DNA from: Paraburkholderia sp. BCC1884
Lineage (GTDB): Bacteria > Pseudomonadota > Gammaproteobacteria > Burkholderiales > Burkholderiaceae
NCBI RefSeq assembly: GCF_900996225.1
Contig: NZ_CAAJGL010000112.1
Coordinates: 248,001 to 312,000, forward strand
DNA length: 64,000 nt
Reading direction: 5' to 3'
This document shows, in pieces, positions 26,421 to 36,049 of the stretch. The notes under the pieces are model-generated. The model saw only the letters and a program-made list of their open reading frames with translations. It had not been told where the DNA came from and did no database searches. Position 1 is the stretch's first letter. Each line of letters begins with the position of its first letter. The translations under genes and the position numbers were made by a program.

Positions 26421-27323
26421 ATGAACAAGATCATTGCGCTCGTCGTGGCTGTCGTTATCGTGCTGTTCGCGGCATCGTCGATGGTGTTCGTCGTCGATCA
26501 GCGTCACATGGCGGTGTTGTCGTCGCATGGCGACACTGCGCCGGCATTGCTCGGTCCGGGCCTGCACGTCAAGTTGCCGCCGCCGCTGCAAACCCTCACG
26601 CTGGTCGACAGCCGCATCCAGTCGCTCGACGCACCGGACGAAGACCGTTACGTCACGTCCGACAAGACCGACGTGCTGGCCAATCCGGTCGTCAAATATC
26701 GCGTGACCGATCCGCTCAAGCTGCTCGCCGAGACCAGGGGCGACGTGCAGAGCCTGCCGGACCGTCTCGCGCTGCTGTCGCGCAGCGCACTCGGCGACGC
26801 ATTCGCCAAGGTCACGCTGAGCGACGCGCTGGCCAAACAGCAAGCGCTCGCCGACGAAGCACGCGCGGCGATGGACAAAGCCGCGGCATCGCTGGGTGTC
26901 TCGGTGGTCGATCTGCAACTGACGCGCCTCGACTTCCCGGCCGCGATGGCCGACTCTGTCTACAAGCGCATGATTGCCGCACGCCAGCAGATCGCCGCCG
27001 ACGAGCGCGCCAAGGGCACGGCCGAAGCCGACCAGATCAAGGCGGACGCGCTTGCCAAACAGCAGACGATCCTCGCCGACGGCTACAGCCAGGCGCAGAC
27101 CATCAAGGGCGAGGGCGATGCCAAGGCCGCGCAAATCGCCGCCGATGCGTATGCCGCCGACCCGCAGTTCTACCAGTTCTATCAAAGCATGCAGGCGTAC
27201 AAGAACATCTTCAAACCGGGCGACGTGATCGTGGTCGACCCGAGCAGCGAGTTCTTCCGCTTCATGCGTAGCCCGACCGGTGGCGTTGCCCCGGACGCTC
27301 CCGCGGTCCCGCGCAAACACTGA
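26421..27323 (+). CDS. hflC: FtsH-regulating SPFH protein HflC
   Basis: The partner of HflK. The 300-residue product has an N-terminal membrane anchor (about residues 5-23) and the band-7 domain starting FVVDQRHMAVL, with VTSDKTDVLANPVVKYRV in the core, then a helical arm (about 165-260) and a short Pro-rich end. An AAGGAG ribosome-binding site lies just before the ATG. It follows hflK directly, as in other proteobacteria. Confidence 0.96.
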   Translation: MNKIIALVVAVVIVLFAASSMVFVVDQRHMAVLSSHGDTAPALLGPGLHVKLPPPLQTLTLVDSRIQSLDAPDEDRYVTSDKTDVLANPVVKYRVTDPLKLLAETRGDVQSLPDRLALLSRSALGDAFAKVTLSDALAKQQALADEARAAMDKAAASLGVSVVDLQLTRLDFPAAMADSVYKRMIAARQQIAADERAKGTAEADQIKADALAKQQTILADGYSQAQTIKGEGDAKAAQIAADAYAADPQFYQFYQSMQAYKNIFKPGDVIVVDPSSEFFRFMRSPTGGVAPDAPAVPRKH

Positions 27324-27367
27324 TAACCGGAAGGCCGCGGCATCCGCATCGCGGCCTCTTGATTCGC

Positions 27368-27559
27368 ATGGATATAGCCGGCTCGTTACTGCTTGCGATC
27401 GCGTTGATGCTGATTATCGAAGGGATGTTTCCCTTCGTTTTTCCGAGCGCGTGGCGCGACACGTTCCGTAAAATAGCGGAACGGCCTGCGCATCAGATTC
27501 GCATTGGCGGTCTGATCGTGATGGTGCTCGGACTGATCCTGCTGTTCATCGTCACCTGA
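27368..27559 (+). CDS. Small DUF2065 (YjeT-like) membrane protein
   Basis: The 63-residue product has two hydrophobic segments (about residues 5-22 and 44-61) joined by a short basic loop, matching the DUF2065 family typified by E. coli YjeT, which also sits beside hflC and purA in enterobacteria. Function is unknown. An alternative TTG start three codons upstream is possible. Its location between hflC and hisZ strongly supports the family call. Confidence 0.85.
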   Translation: MDIAGSLLLAIALMLIIEGMFPFVFPSAWRDTFRKIAERPAHQIRIGGLIVMVLGLILLFIVT

Positions 27560-27797
27560 AGGGGTCTGCGGGCGAGCGAATCGTACGGTTTGCCATCTGG
27601 CCGGCTGTGCTCATCGGCACGCTCGCCTTTTACCCGGAAGCGCGCGTCGTGACGCCTGCCCGCGCGGCCGCTCGAACAGCTTGACGCGAGCATCGCGCAA
27701 GGTCTGCACTAGCCGCCAGAATCGAGCTGCCGCCCGCCATTCACACTCACTGACCGGCGCATCAAGCCGCCGTGTTCAACGTCGTAGGACTGTATCG

Positions 27798-28949
27798 ATG
27801 TCGACCTGGTTACTTCCCGAGAATATCGCCGACGTGCTGCCGTCGGAAGCCCGCAAGATCGAAGAGCTGCGGCGTCGTCTGCTGGACCGTTTCCGTTCGT
27901 ATGGCTACGAGATGGTCATGCCGCCGCTGCTCGAATATATCGAGTCGCTGCTGACTGGCGGCGGTCAGGACCTGAACTTGCGCACCTTCAAGCTGGTCGA
28001 TCAGTTGTCGGGCCGCACGCTCGGGCTGCGTGCCGACATCACGCCGCAGGTCGCGCGTATTGACGCGCATCTGCTGAATCGTCAGGGCGTGACGCGTCTT
28101 TGCTACGCCGGCAACGTGGCGCATACGCGTCCGCGCGGCCTGCACGCCACGCGCGAGCAGATCCAGATCGGTGCGGAAATCTACGGTCACGCCGGCCTCG
28201 AAGCCGACCTCGAAGTACAGCAGTTGATGCTCGACGCGCTGCGTCTGGCCGGCCTCGCCAAAGTGCGCCTCGACCTCTGTCACGCGGGCGTGCTCGCCGC
28301 GTTGATCGAAGCGGAGCCGGCCGCGGCCGAACTGGGGCAGTCGCTTTACGACGCGTTGGCGGGCAAGGACGTGCCGCGTCTCGCCGAACTCACCGTCAAC
28401 CTCACGCCGGTCACGCGCGACGCCTTGCGCGCGCTGCCGTCGCTATACGGCGACGCCTCGGTGCTAGAGGAAGCTCGCGCCCGTCTGCCGAACGCGCCGG
28501 CGATCGCCCGCGCGCTCGACGACCTCGCGTTCCTCGCGAGCCAGGTGGAAGGCGCCGAAGTGATGATCGATCTCGCCGACCTGCGCGGCTATGCGTATCA
28601 CAGCGGCGTGATGTTTACGGCCTACGTGGACGGCGTGCCGAATGCCGTCGCGCGCGGCGGCCGTTACGACCACGTCGGGCAGGCCTATGGCCGCGCACGG
28701 GCCGCAACCGGCTTCTCGCTCGATCTGCGCGAAGTGGCGCGTATCTCGCCGGTCGAAGCGCGCAGCAGCGCGATTCTCGCGCCGTGGCAGCACGACGACG
28801 CCTTGCGTGTGAGCGTTGCCGCCTTGCGCGATGCCGGCGAAGTGGTGATCCAGGCCTTGCCGGGCCACGAACACAGCCTCGATGAATTCGCGTTCGACCG
28901 CGTGTTGGTCGAGCGCAACGGAGCATGGGTCGTCGAGCCGCGCGCTTGA
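27798..28949 (+). CDS. hisZ: ATP phosphoribosyltransferase regulatory subunit HisZ
   Basis: HisZ is a catalytically inactive HisS paralogue that completes the short-form HisG enzyme opening histidine synthesis. The 383-residue product resembles the catalytic core of class II histidyl-tRNA synthetases (for example LGLRADITPQVARI and GRYDHVGQAYG) but ends before any anticodon-binding domain. The ATG at 27798 gives MSTWLLPENIADVLP; the upstream open frame is not used. The hisZ-purA order is typical of betaproteobacteria. Confidence 0.94.
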   Translation: MSTWLLPENIADVLPSEARKIEELRRRLLDRFRSYGYEMVMPPLLEYIESLLTGGGQDLNLRTFKLVDQLSGRTLGLRADITPQVARIDAHLLNRQGVTRLCYAGNVAHTRPRGLHATREQIQIGAEIYGHAGLEADLEVQQLMLDALRLAGLAKVRLDLCHAGVLAALIEAEPAAAELGQSLYDALAGKDVPRLAELTVNLTPVTRDALRALPSLYGDASVLEEARARLPNAPAIARALDDLAFLASQVEGAEVMIDLADLRGYAYHSGVMFTAYVDGVPNAVARGGRYDHVGQAYGRARAATGFSLDLREVARISPVEARSSAILAPWQHDDALRVSVAALRDAGEVVIQALPGHEHSLDEFAFDRVLVERNGAWVVEPRA

Positions 28950-28972
28950 GCGCGTTCCGACAGATCCACCGA

Positions 28973-28991
28973 AGGCGCCTTTCCGGCGCCT
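28973..28991 (+). repeat. Short GC-rich inverted repeat after hisZ
   Basis: AGGCGCC-TTTCC-GGCGCCT is a perfect 7-bp hairpin 24 bp after hisZ. There is no T tract, so a terminator role is doubtful. Confidence 0.4.
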
Positions 28992-29153
28992 GTCAGAAGG
29001 CGACGAAACTGTCGCCGGACGTCGGCGCGGCGAGCGGTCGCGCCATATTCGATATACCCAACATAACGTGCATACCGTTGAGCGGAAACGGAAAAATTCG
29101 GAAGGTTCCGCGAAGATAGGTAGAATACGTTTTTAACCAGCTTACGAAACAAC

Positions 29154-30500
29154 ATGTCTGCCAGCGCAGTGAATCTGAACCCCGGGCGTAACGTCGTCGT
29201 CGTGGGAACCCAGTGGGGTGATGAAGGCAAGGGCAAGATCGTCGACTGGCTGACGGACCACGCTCAAGGCGTCGTTCGCTTCCAGGGCGGTCACAATGCC
29301 GGTCACACGCTCATCATCGGCGGCAAGAAAACCATCTTGCGTCTGATTCCGTCGGGGATCATGCATCCGGGCGTCGCGTGCTACATCGGCAATGGCGTCG
29401 TGTTGTCGCCGGAGGCGCTGTTCAAGGAAATTGGCGAGCTCGAAGCCGCCGGGGTCGATGTCCAGAATCGCCTCTTCATTTCCGAAGCCACCACCCTGAT
29501 CCTGCCGTACCACATCGCCATCGACCAGGGCCGCGAAGCGCGCCGTGGCGCGGGCAAGATCGGCACCACCGGCCGCGGCATCGGGCCGGCTTACGAAGAC
29601 AAGGTTGCACGCCGTGGTCTGCGTGTGCAGGACCTGTTCGAGCCGGAAATTTTCGCCGAACGTCTGCGTGAAAATCTCGACTATCACAACTTCGTGCTGA
29701 CGCAGTATCTGGGCGTCGCCGCGGTCGACTTCCAGCAAACGCTCGACACGATGCTGAGCTATGCCGATCGTCTGAAGCCGATGGTCACCGACGTGTCGCG
29801 CCGTCTGTACGACGCGAATGCCGCCGGCAGCAATCTGCTGTTCGAAGGCGCGCAAGGCACGCTACTCGACATCGACCACGGTACCTATCCGTACGTCACG
29901 TCGAGCAACTGCGTCGCGGGTGCCGCAACCGCGGGTGCAGGCGTCGGTCCGCAAAAGCTGAACTACATCCTCGGTATCACCAAGGCGTATTGCACGCGGG
30001 TCGGTTCGGGCCCGTTCCCGAGCGAACTGTACGACGCGGACAACGCCGCCCGTCAGGAAGCGATCGGCCTGGAACTGGCTACCGTCGGCAAGGAATTCGG
30101 CTCGGTCACCGGCCGTCCGCGCCGCACCGGCTGGCTCGACGTCGCTGCGCTGCGCCGCTCGATCCAGATCAACGGCGTGTCGGGTCTGTGCATGACCAAG
30201 CTCGACGTGCTCGACGGTCTCGAAGAAGTGAAGCTGTGCGTCGGCTACATCGTCGACGGTGAGTCGGTCGACCTGCTGCCGCGCGGCGCCTCGGAAGTGG
30301 CGCGTTGCGAGCCGGTGTACGAAACCTTCGCGGGCTGGAAGGAAAGCACCGTTGGCATCAAGGAATGGGACAAGCTGCCGGCTAACGCGCGGGCGTATCT
30401 GTCGCGCGTGCAGGAAGTCGCGGGCATTCCGATCGACATGGTGTCGACCGGTCCGGATCGCGACGAGACCATTCTGTTGCGTCATCCGTTCAAGGTTTAA
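29154..30500 (+). CDS. purA: Adenylosuccinate synthetase
   Basis: PurA converts IMP and aspartate with GTP to adenylosuccinate on the route to AMP. The 448-residue product has the diagnostic GTQWGDEGKGKIVD at about residues 17-30, GGHNAGHT (about 45-52), GTTGRGIGPAYEDK and the C-terminal GTP-base motif in STGPDR. A TAGAAT box at 29121-29126 may be its -10 element, 28 bp upstream. It is followed 3 bp later by a phosphoribosyltransferase gene, giving a small purine cluster. Confidence 0.98.
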   Translation: MSASAVNLNPGRNVVVVGTQWGDEGKGKIVDWLTDHAQGVVRFQGGHNAGHTLIIGGKKTILRLIPSGIMHPGVACYIGNGVVLSPEALFKEIGELEAAGVDVQNRLFISEATTLILPYHIAIDQGREARRGAGKIGTTGRGIGPAYEDKVARRGLRVQDLFEPEIFAERLRENLDYHNFVLTQYLGVAAVDFQQTLDTMLSYADRLKPMVTDVSRRLYDANAAGSNLLFEGAQGTLLDIDHGTYPYVTSSNCVAGAATAGAGVGPQKLNYILGITKAYCTRVGSGPFPSELYDADNAARQEAIGLELATVGKEFGSVTGRPRRTGWLDVAALRRSIQINGVSGLCMTKLDVLDGLEEVKLCVGYIVDGESVDLLPRGASEVARCEPVYETFAGWKESTVGIKEWDKLPANARAYLSRVQEVAGIPIDMVSTGPDRDETILLRHPFKV

Positions 30501-30503
30501 GCC

Positions 30504-31097
30504 ATGGTTCAAGGTGTACCCATGATTGCGATGAAAGATCCGCGCAACGACGACAAGAATCTGTGGGTCGGCTGGGATGAATATCACCGGCTGATCGAAC
30601 TGTTGGCGTTGCAGGTGCACGAGTCGAGCTGGAAGTTCGACAAGATCCTGTGCCTCGCGCGCGGCGGTCTGCGCGTCGGCGATCAGCTGTCGCGTATTTA
30701 CGACCTGCCGCTGGCGATTCTCGCTACCAGCTCGTATCGCGAGGCGGCCGGCACGGAGCAGGGCGATCTCGACATCGCGCAATACATCACCATGACGCGC
30801 GGCGAACTCCACGGCAACGTTTTGCTCGTCGACGATCTGGTCGATTCGGGCGTGACGTTGGCGCGTGTGCAGCAGCATCTGAAAGAGCGTTATCCGGCGA
30901 TCACGGCGGTGCGTTCGGCCGTGCTCTGGTACAAGGGTTGCTCGAAAGTGAAGCCCGATTACCACGTGCAGTATCTGCCCACCAATCCGTGGATTCACCA
31001 GCCGTTCGAGGAGTGGGACACGGTTCGTCCGCACAACCTCGGTGCGTGGATCAAGCGCGGCATGGCGCAGGCGCAGCAGGAGTCGTCGGAGAAATGA
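30504..31097 (+). CDS. Purine phosphoribosyltransferase (Hpt/Gpt-like)
   Basis: The 197-residue product belongs to the type I phosphoribosyltransferases. The PRPP-binding motif is VLLVDDLVDSGVT (about residues 108-120), preceded by CLARGGLRVGDQLS in the pyrophosphate loop. The sequence resembles hypoxanthine/xanthine-guanine salvage enzymes of betaproteobacteria; exact base preference cannot be read from sequence. It begins 3 bp after purA, and an alternative ATG at 30522 is possible. A terminator follows within 60 bp. Confidence 0.88.
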   Translation: MVQGVPMIAMKDPRNDDKNLWVGWDEYHRLIELLALQVHESSWKFDKILCLARGGLRVGDQLSRIYDLPLAILATSSYREAAGTEQGDLDIAQYITMTRGELHGNVLLVDDLVDSGVTLARVQQHLKERYPAITAVRSAVLWYKGCSKVKPDYHVQYLPTNPWIHQPFEEWDTVRPHNLGAWIKRGMAQAQQESSEK

Positions 31098-31146
31098 TGC
31101 GGAGTACGGCGCAATTACTGTCGCGTCGTACGCATCACAGAGCCCG

Positions 31147-31177
31147 CAAAACGGAGCCCATTGGGCTCCGTTTTTTT
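31147..31177 (+). terminator. Intrinsic terminator after the phosphoribosyltransferase gene
   Basis: The 9-bp perfect stem ACGGAGCCC/GGGCTCCGT with loop ATT is followed by seven Ts. It closes the long plus-strand block that begins at ndk. Confidence 0.95.
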
Positions 31178-31394
31178 ATGGACGCCGTATCCGTCATGCG
31201 CGACGGATGGCACTTCGTCAACCGCACGAACGCGGCGCGGTCAACACACCGCGCGCAGCAGACGCGCACATATCGCAGTGCTACACTGCGCGGACCATCC
31301 ACGTGGTGTATCCACAACAAGCCGGGCGGCGCTAGGCGAGCAGTTTAGAATAGCGCTCGTTTTTTCCGCTCAGGGAACGGATTTCCTCGCGTTT
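31178..31394. other. Leader region of kup
   Basis: The 217 bp between the terminator and the kup start contain a TAGAAT box (31346-31351) 44 bp before the ATG, without a recognisable -35. Open frames here are extensions of the kup frame without a start signal. Confidence 0.45.
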
Positions 31395-33281
31395 ATGACA
31401 GATAACAATCACGTGCACAAACAGCCTCTGCCTTCCCTCGCGATTGCCGCGATCGGGGTGGTGTTCGGCGATATCGGCACGAGCCCGTTGTACTCGCTGA
31501 AAGAGGCTTTCAGTCCCGCCCACGGCATTCCGCTCACCGAACAATCCATCCTTGGCGTGATCTCGCTGCTGTTCTGGGCGATCGTGATCGTGGTCGGCAT
31601 CAAGTACGTTCTGTTCGTGATGCGCGCCGACAACAACGGCGAGGGCGGCGTGCTCGCGCTGATGGCGCTGGCGCTACGCTCGCTCGATCATCAATCGAGA
31701 ATGGCAGGCTTGCTCGTGATGCTGGGCATCTTCGGCGCCTGCATGTTCTACGGCGACGCGGTGATCACACCCGCCATCTCCGTGATCTCCGCAGTCGAAG
31801 GGCTGGAGATCGCGGCACCTCATCTATCGCATCTGGTCTTGCCGGTCACCATCGTGATTCTCGTGTTGCTGTTCTGGATTCAGCGGCACGGCACGGCCAT
31901 GGTCGGCCGCCTGTTCGGTCCGATCATGGTGTTGTGGTTCGCCGTGCTCGCCGTGCTCGGCCTGTGGCATATCCTGCAGTCGCCGAACGTGATCCGCGCA
32001 TTGAATCCGTACTACGCCTATAGCTTCATGGCCGCGCACGTGCTGCAGGCCTACGTGGTGCTCGGCTCCGTGGTGCTGGTGCTGACCGGCGCGGAAGCGC
32101 TGTATGCCGACATGGGTCACTTCGGTGCCAAGCCGATCCGTATGGCGTGGTACGTGCTGGTGATGCCGTCGCTGGTGCTGAACTACTTCGGCCAGGGTGC
32201 GCTGCTGATGCACGACCCGAAGGCCATCGAAAACCCGTTCTTCCTGCTCGCACCGGATTGGGCTCTGCTGCCGCTCGTGGTGTTGTCGACGGTGGCGACC
32301 GTGATCGCCTCGCAAGCGGTGATCTCCGGCGCCTATTCGCTGACGAGCCAGGCGATCCAGCTCGGCTACGTGCCGCGCATGAAGATCCTGCATACGTCGG
32401 AACTGGCGATCGGCCAGATCTATGTGCCGGTGGTGAACTGGATGCTGCTGTTCATCATTCTGTGCATCGTGATCGCCTTCAAGAGTTCGGACAATCTCGC
32501 CGCGGCGTACGGCATTGCGGTGACGGCCACGATGGTGATCACCACCATCCTCGCCTGCGTCGTCATGGTGAACGTGTGGAAGTGGAACAAGCTGCTGGTT
32601 GCGTTAATCATCGGCGTCTTCATGACGGTCGATTTAGGTTTCTTCGGCGCCAATCTGCTGAAGGTCGAAGAGGGTGGCTGGCTGCCGCTGGGCATCGGCG
32701 CCTTGCTGTTCTTCCTGCTGATGACCTGGTTCAAGGGCAGGATGATCGTCAAGGAACGCACGGCCGCCGACGGCATTCCGCTCATGCCGTTCCTGCAGGG
32801 CTTGCTTGCACATCCGCCGCATCGCGTGTCGGGTACGGCGATCTATCTCACGGGCAGCGATACGCTGGTGCCGGTGAGCCTGCTGCACAACCTCAAGCAC
32901 AACAAGGTGCTGCACGAACGCACCATTTTCCTGACCTTCGTGACGCGTGACATTCCCTACGTGAACGACGCGGAGCGCGTGACGGTCAAGGATATCGACG
33001 GCGGCCTGTTCCTCGTGAAGGCGGTCTACGGCTTCAACGAAACGCCCGACGTGAAGGCGGTGCTGCTCGAAGTCGGCCGTACCAACGACATGACCTTCGA
33101 GATGATGGACACGTCGTTCTTCCTCGCTCGCGAAACGGTGGTGCCGACCCAGTTGCCGGGCATGTCGGTCTGGCGCGAACGCGTGTTCGCGTGGATGCAT
33201 CAGAACGCCGCAAAGCCGACCGATTTCTTCAGCATTCCGGCCAACCGGGTGGTGGAGTTGGGTACCAAGATCGAGATCTGA
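31395..33281 (+). CDS. kup: Low-affinity potassium uptake protein Kup
   Basis: Kup (TrkD) imports K+ with protons. The 628-residue product has about 12 hydrophobic helices from residue 15 to 430 and a cytoplasmic C-terminal domain. The family motif GDIGTSPLYSL is at about residues 24-34 and YGDAVITPAISV follows at about 118. The frame is open back to 31161, but the ATG at 31395 gives the expected start MTDNNHVHKQ. A terminator shared with convergent tex follows. Confidence 0.96.
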   Translation: MTDNNHVHKQPLPSLAIAAIGVVFGDIGTSPLYSLKEAFSPAHGIPLTEQSILGVISLLFWAIVIVVGIKYVLFVMRADNNGEGGVLALMALALRSLDHQSRMAGLLVMLGIFGACMFYGDAVITPAISVISAVEGLEIAAPHLSHLVLPVTIVILVLLFWIQRHGTAMVGRLFGPIMVLWFAVLAVLGLWHILQSPNVIRALNPYYAYSFMAAHVLQAYVVLGSVVLVLTGAEALYADMGHFGAKPIRMAWYVLVMPSLVLNYFGQGALLMHDPKAIENPFFLLAPDWALLPLVVLSTVATVIASQAVISGAYSLTSQAIQLGYVPRMKILHTSELAIGQIYVPVVNWMLLFIILCIVIAFKSSDNLAAAYGIAVTATMVITTILACVVMVNVWKWNKLLVALIIGVFMTVDLGFFGANLLKVEEGGWLPLGIGALLFFLLMTWFKGRMIVKERTAADGIPLMPFLQGLLAHPPHRVSGTAIYLTGSDTLVPVSLLHNLKHNKVLHERTIFLTFVTRDIPYVNDAERVTVKDIDGGLFLVKAVYGFNETPDVKAVLLEVGRTNDMTFEMMDTSFFLARETVVPTQLPGMSVWRERVFAWMHQNAAKPTDFFSIPANRVVELGTKIEI

Positions 33282-33300
33282 CGAGAGCGCACGCTGCAAA

Positions 33301-33341
33301 ACAGAAAGCCCACGCATCGACAATGCGTGGGCTTTCTGTTT
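33301..33341. terminator. Bidirectional terminator between kup and tex
   Basis: A 17-bp perfect inverted repeat (arms 33301-33317 and 33323-33339, loop CGACA), core AAAGCCCACGCAT. T-rich ends on both strands are short, but the long stem and convergent position support termination. Confidence 0.85.
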
Positions 33342-33382
33342 GAGTGCCGGCGCGTGAACGGATCACGCGCCGAGCTACCGGC

Positions 33383-35740
33383 TTACTTCTGCTTCAATTT
33401 CGCAAATGCCGCGGCCATTGCGCCGCCGGCTTCCGGCTCGCGCGAGCGTTGCTGCGACGATGCACCACGCCCGCCACCACCACCGCCCGAACGTCCTGCG
33501 CCGCCGCGATCCTGCTGGGCGCCGCCACCGCTGCGTGCACCAGCCGCGCCGACTTCGTCGTCCATGCGCATGGTCAGCGCGATACGTTGGCGCTTCACGT
33601 CGACTTCGAGCACCTTCACCTTGACGATCTGACCAGCCTTGACGACTTCGTGCGGGTCCTTGATGAACTTCGTCGATAGCGCCGACACGTGGACCAGACC
33701 ATCCTGATGCACGCCGATATCGATGAACGCACCAAACGCCGCCACGTTCGTCACGACGCCTTCGAGCACCATGCCCGGCGTCAGGTCGCTGACCTTTTCG
33801 ACACCTTCGCGGAAGGTCGCGGTCTTGAACTCGGGACGCGGGTCGCGGCCCGGCTTTTCGAGTTCGAGCAGAATGTCGCGTACGGTCGGCAGGCCGAAAC
33901 GATCGTCGACGAACTCGGCCGGCGAGAGGCCGCGCAGTGCCTCGCGATTGCCGAGCACTTCGCCCACATGCTTGCTGATCTTCGCGAGCATGCGCTCGAC
34001 GACCGGATACGCTTCCGGGTGCACCGACGAGCGATCGAGCGGATTCTCGCCGTTGTTGATCCGCAGAAAGCCGGCCGCCTGTTCGAATGTCTTGTCGCCC
34101 AGACGCGGCACCTTGCGCAGATGTTCGCGCGATGGGAACGGACCGTTCGCGTCACGATAGTCGACGATATTGCGCGCCAACGTGGCATTCAAACCCGACA
34201 CGCGCGCGAGCAACGCGACCGAGGCCGTGTTCGCGTCCACACCGACGGCGTTCACGCAATCTTCGACCACTGCGTCCAGCGAACGCGCGAGTTCGCGCTG
34301 ATTCACGTCGTGCTGATATTGGCCGACGCCGATCGCCTTCGGTTCGATCTTCACGAGTTCCGCCAGCGGGTCCTGCAGGCGACGCGCAATCGACACGGCG
34401 CCGCGCAGCGTCACGTCCATGTCGGGGAATTCCTTGGCCGCGATTTCGGAGGCCGAATACACCGACGCGCCCGCTTCCGACACGACGATTTTCTGCAGCT
34501 TGAATTCCGGATGACGCGCGATCAGTTCGCTCGCGAGCTTGTCCGTTTCACGCGACGCCGTGCCGTTGCCGATACTGATGAGTTCGGCCTGGGTCTGCGC
34601 GCAGATACGGGCGAGTTTTGCGATCGAGCCGTCCCAGTCGCGACGCGGCTCGTGCGGATAGATCACGTCGGTGGCGAGCACCTTGCCGGTTCGATCGACC
34701 ACGGCCACCTTCACACCGGTGCGCATGCCCGGATCGAGGCCGATCACGGCCTTCGGTCCTGCGGGCGCGGCCAGCAGCAGGTCTTTCAGATTGCGCGCGA
34801 ACACGCGAATCGCCTCGTGCTCGGCTTCGTCGCGCAGGTTCGTGAGCAATTCGTTTTCGATGTGCGGCTGCACCTTCACGCGCCAGCACCAGCGGCACAC
34901 GTCGGAGAGCCACTTGTCGGCCGGACGGTTCTGATTGGCGATGCCGAAGTGGCGCGCAATCAGACCTTCGCCCGGATGCGGCACCTGCGCGTCGAGTTCT
35001 TCGCCGAGACCCAGCTTGACCATCAGCACGCCCGCATTGCGGCCGCGGAACAACGCCAGCGCGCGATGCGACGGCACGGTCCGGATGGTTTCCGCGTAGT
35101 CGTAGTAATCGCGAAATTTCTCTTCTTCAGCGCTTTCCTTGCCCTCGACCACTTTCGACGACAGCACGCCCTGGTTGAACAGATAGTCGCGCAGCTTGCC
35201 GAGCAGATCGGCGGTTTCGCCGAACTGTTCCGAGAGGATGTCACGCGCGCCGTCGAGCGCGGCCTTCACGTCGGCGACGCCTTTTTCGGCGTCCACGTAG
35301 GCGGCGGCTTCGGTTTGCGGGTCGAGCAGGGGATTGCCGAGCAGCGCGTCGGCGAGCGGCTGCAGGCCGGCTTCGCGGGCGATCTGCGCGCGTGTGCGGC
35401 GCTTCGGCTTGTAGGGGAGATACAGGTCTTCCAGCACCTGCTTGCTGTCCGCGCCTTCGATCGCGCTGCGCAGCTCGTCGGTGAGCTTGCCCTGTTCGTC
35501 GATACTGCTGAGAATCGCGGCGCGCCGCTCTTCCAGCTCGCGCAGATACAGCAGGCGTTCCTCGAGGTTACGCAGTTGCGTGTCGTCGAGATTGTCGGTC
35601 ACTTCCTTACGGTAGCGGGCGATGAACGGAACAGTCGCTCCTTCGTCGAGAAGTTGCACCGCGGCCGCGACCTGGCGCGGCTGGACGGACAGTTCGGCGG
35701 CGATGCGCTGTACGATCTTGAGTGCTACGGTTTCCGTCAT
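33383..35740 (-). CDS. tex: Tex-type RNA-binding transcription accessory protein
   Basis: Tex binds nucleic acids and affects transcription; in several pathogens it influences toxin expression. The 785-residue product shows, in order, an N-terminal helical region, a YqgF-like RNase H fold (around IGLDPGMRTGVKVAVVD, about residues 335-351), a helix-hairpin-helix region (NIVDYRDANGPF onwards, about 505-560) and a C-terminal S1 domain (about 650-725), then a Gly/Arg/Gln-rich tail with GGGGGGRG. The open frame continues 425 codons upstream of the ATG at 35740, antisense to the next gene, without biological support. Transcribed towards kup. Confidence 0.96.
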   Translation of the reverse strand: MTETVALKIVQRIAAELSVQPRQVAAAVQLLDEGATVPFIARYRKEVTDNLDDTQLRNLEERLLYLRELEERRAAILSSIDEQGKLTDELRSAIEGADSKQVLEDLYLPYKPKRRTRAQIAREAGLQPLADALLGNPLLDPQTEAAAYVDAEKGVADVKAALDGARDILSEQFGETADLLGKLRDYLFNQGVLSSKVVEGKESAEEEKFRDYYDYAETIRTVPSHRALALFRGRNAGVLMVKLGLGEELDAQVPHPGEGLIARHFGIANQNRPADKWLSDVCRWCWRVKVQPHIENELLTNLRDEAEHEAIRVFARNLKDLLLAAPAGPKAVIGLDPGMRTGVKVAVVDRTGKVLATDVIYPHEPRRDWDGSIAKLARICAQTQAELISIGNGTASRETDKLASELIARHPEFKLQKIVVSEAGASVYSASEIAAKEFPDMDVTLRGAVSIARRLQDPLAELVKIEPKAIGVGQYQHDVNQRELARSLDAVVEDCVNAVGVDANTASVALLARVSGLNATLARNIVDYRDANGPFPSREHLRKVPRLGDKTFEQAAGFLRINNGENPLDRSSVHPEAYPVVERMLAKISKHVGEVLGNREALRGLSPAEFVDDRFGLPTVRDILLELEKPGRDPRPEFKTATFREGVEKVSDLTPGMVLEGVVTNVAAFGAFIDIGVHQDGLVHVSALSTKFIKDPHEVVKAGQIVKVKVLEVDVKRQRIALTMRMDDEVGAAGARSGGGAQQDRGGAGRSGGGGGGRGASSQQRSREPEAGGAMAAAFAKLKQK

Positions 35741-36049
35741 AAGGTCTTGGTGTTCCTGCGGACTCAGTCTAAGGCCGCGCGCTGACTGCATATCAGGCAC
35801 GTATGCGAGCTCGGGGCAGGCCGGGCGTGCGCGCTGCGACCAGGTTGCTAGAGCGGGGCATTTTGCCATAAATGCCAAAGGGCTCAACCGCAGGGTGATA
35901 GAATTTCGGGCATGTTCCGTTGACCTCCTACGACGTTGCCGATCTCCTTGTCCCTCAACCGCCTGGGCTCCCGCTTGGTCTCTCGCTTGCCACATTTGCC
36001 GCTGTTTTCGCGTTCGCCGCTCAGCTCGTTCGAGCCGCTCACGTCGCCG
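35741..36049. other. Divergent promoter region between tex and the coiled-coil gene
   Basis: About 309 bp separate the two divergent starts. An extended -10 for the plus-strand gene is seen at 35896. No other feature is evident. Confidence 0.5.
35896..35904 (+). promoter_or_regulatory. Extended -10 element upstream of the coiled-coil gene
   Basis: TGATAGAAT (TGn plus TAGAAT). It predicts transcription from about 35911, leaving a leader of about 140 nt if translation starts at 36050. Confidence 0.45.

Noticed and set aside
27798..28949. A second functional histidyl-tRNA synthetase
   Set aside because: The anticodon-binding domain is absent and the context fits HisZ.
21643..31307. ATCCACGTGGT shared between the bamB-der gap (21643-21653) and the kup leader (31297-31307)
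   Set aside because: Matches of this length are expected many times by chance in 64 kb, and the surrounding bases do not align well.
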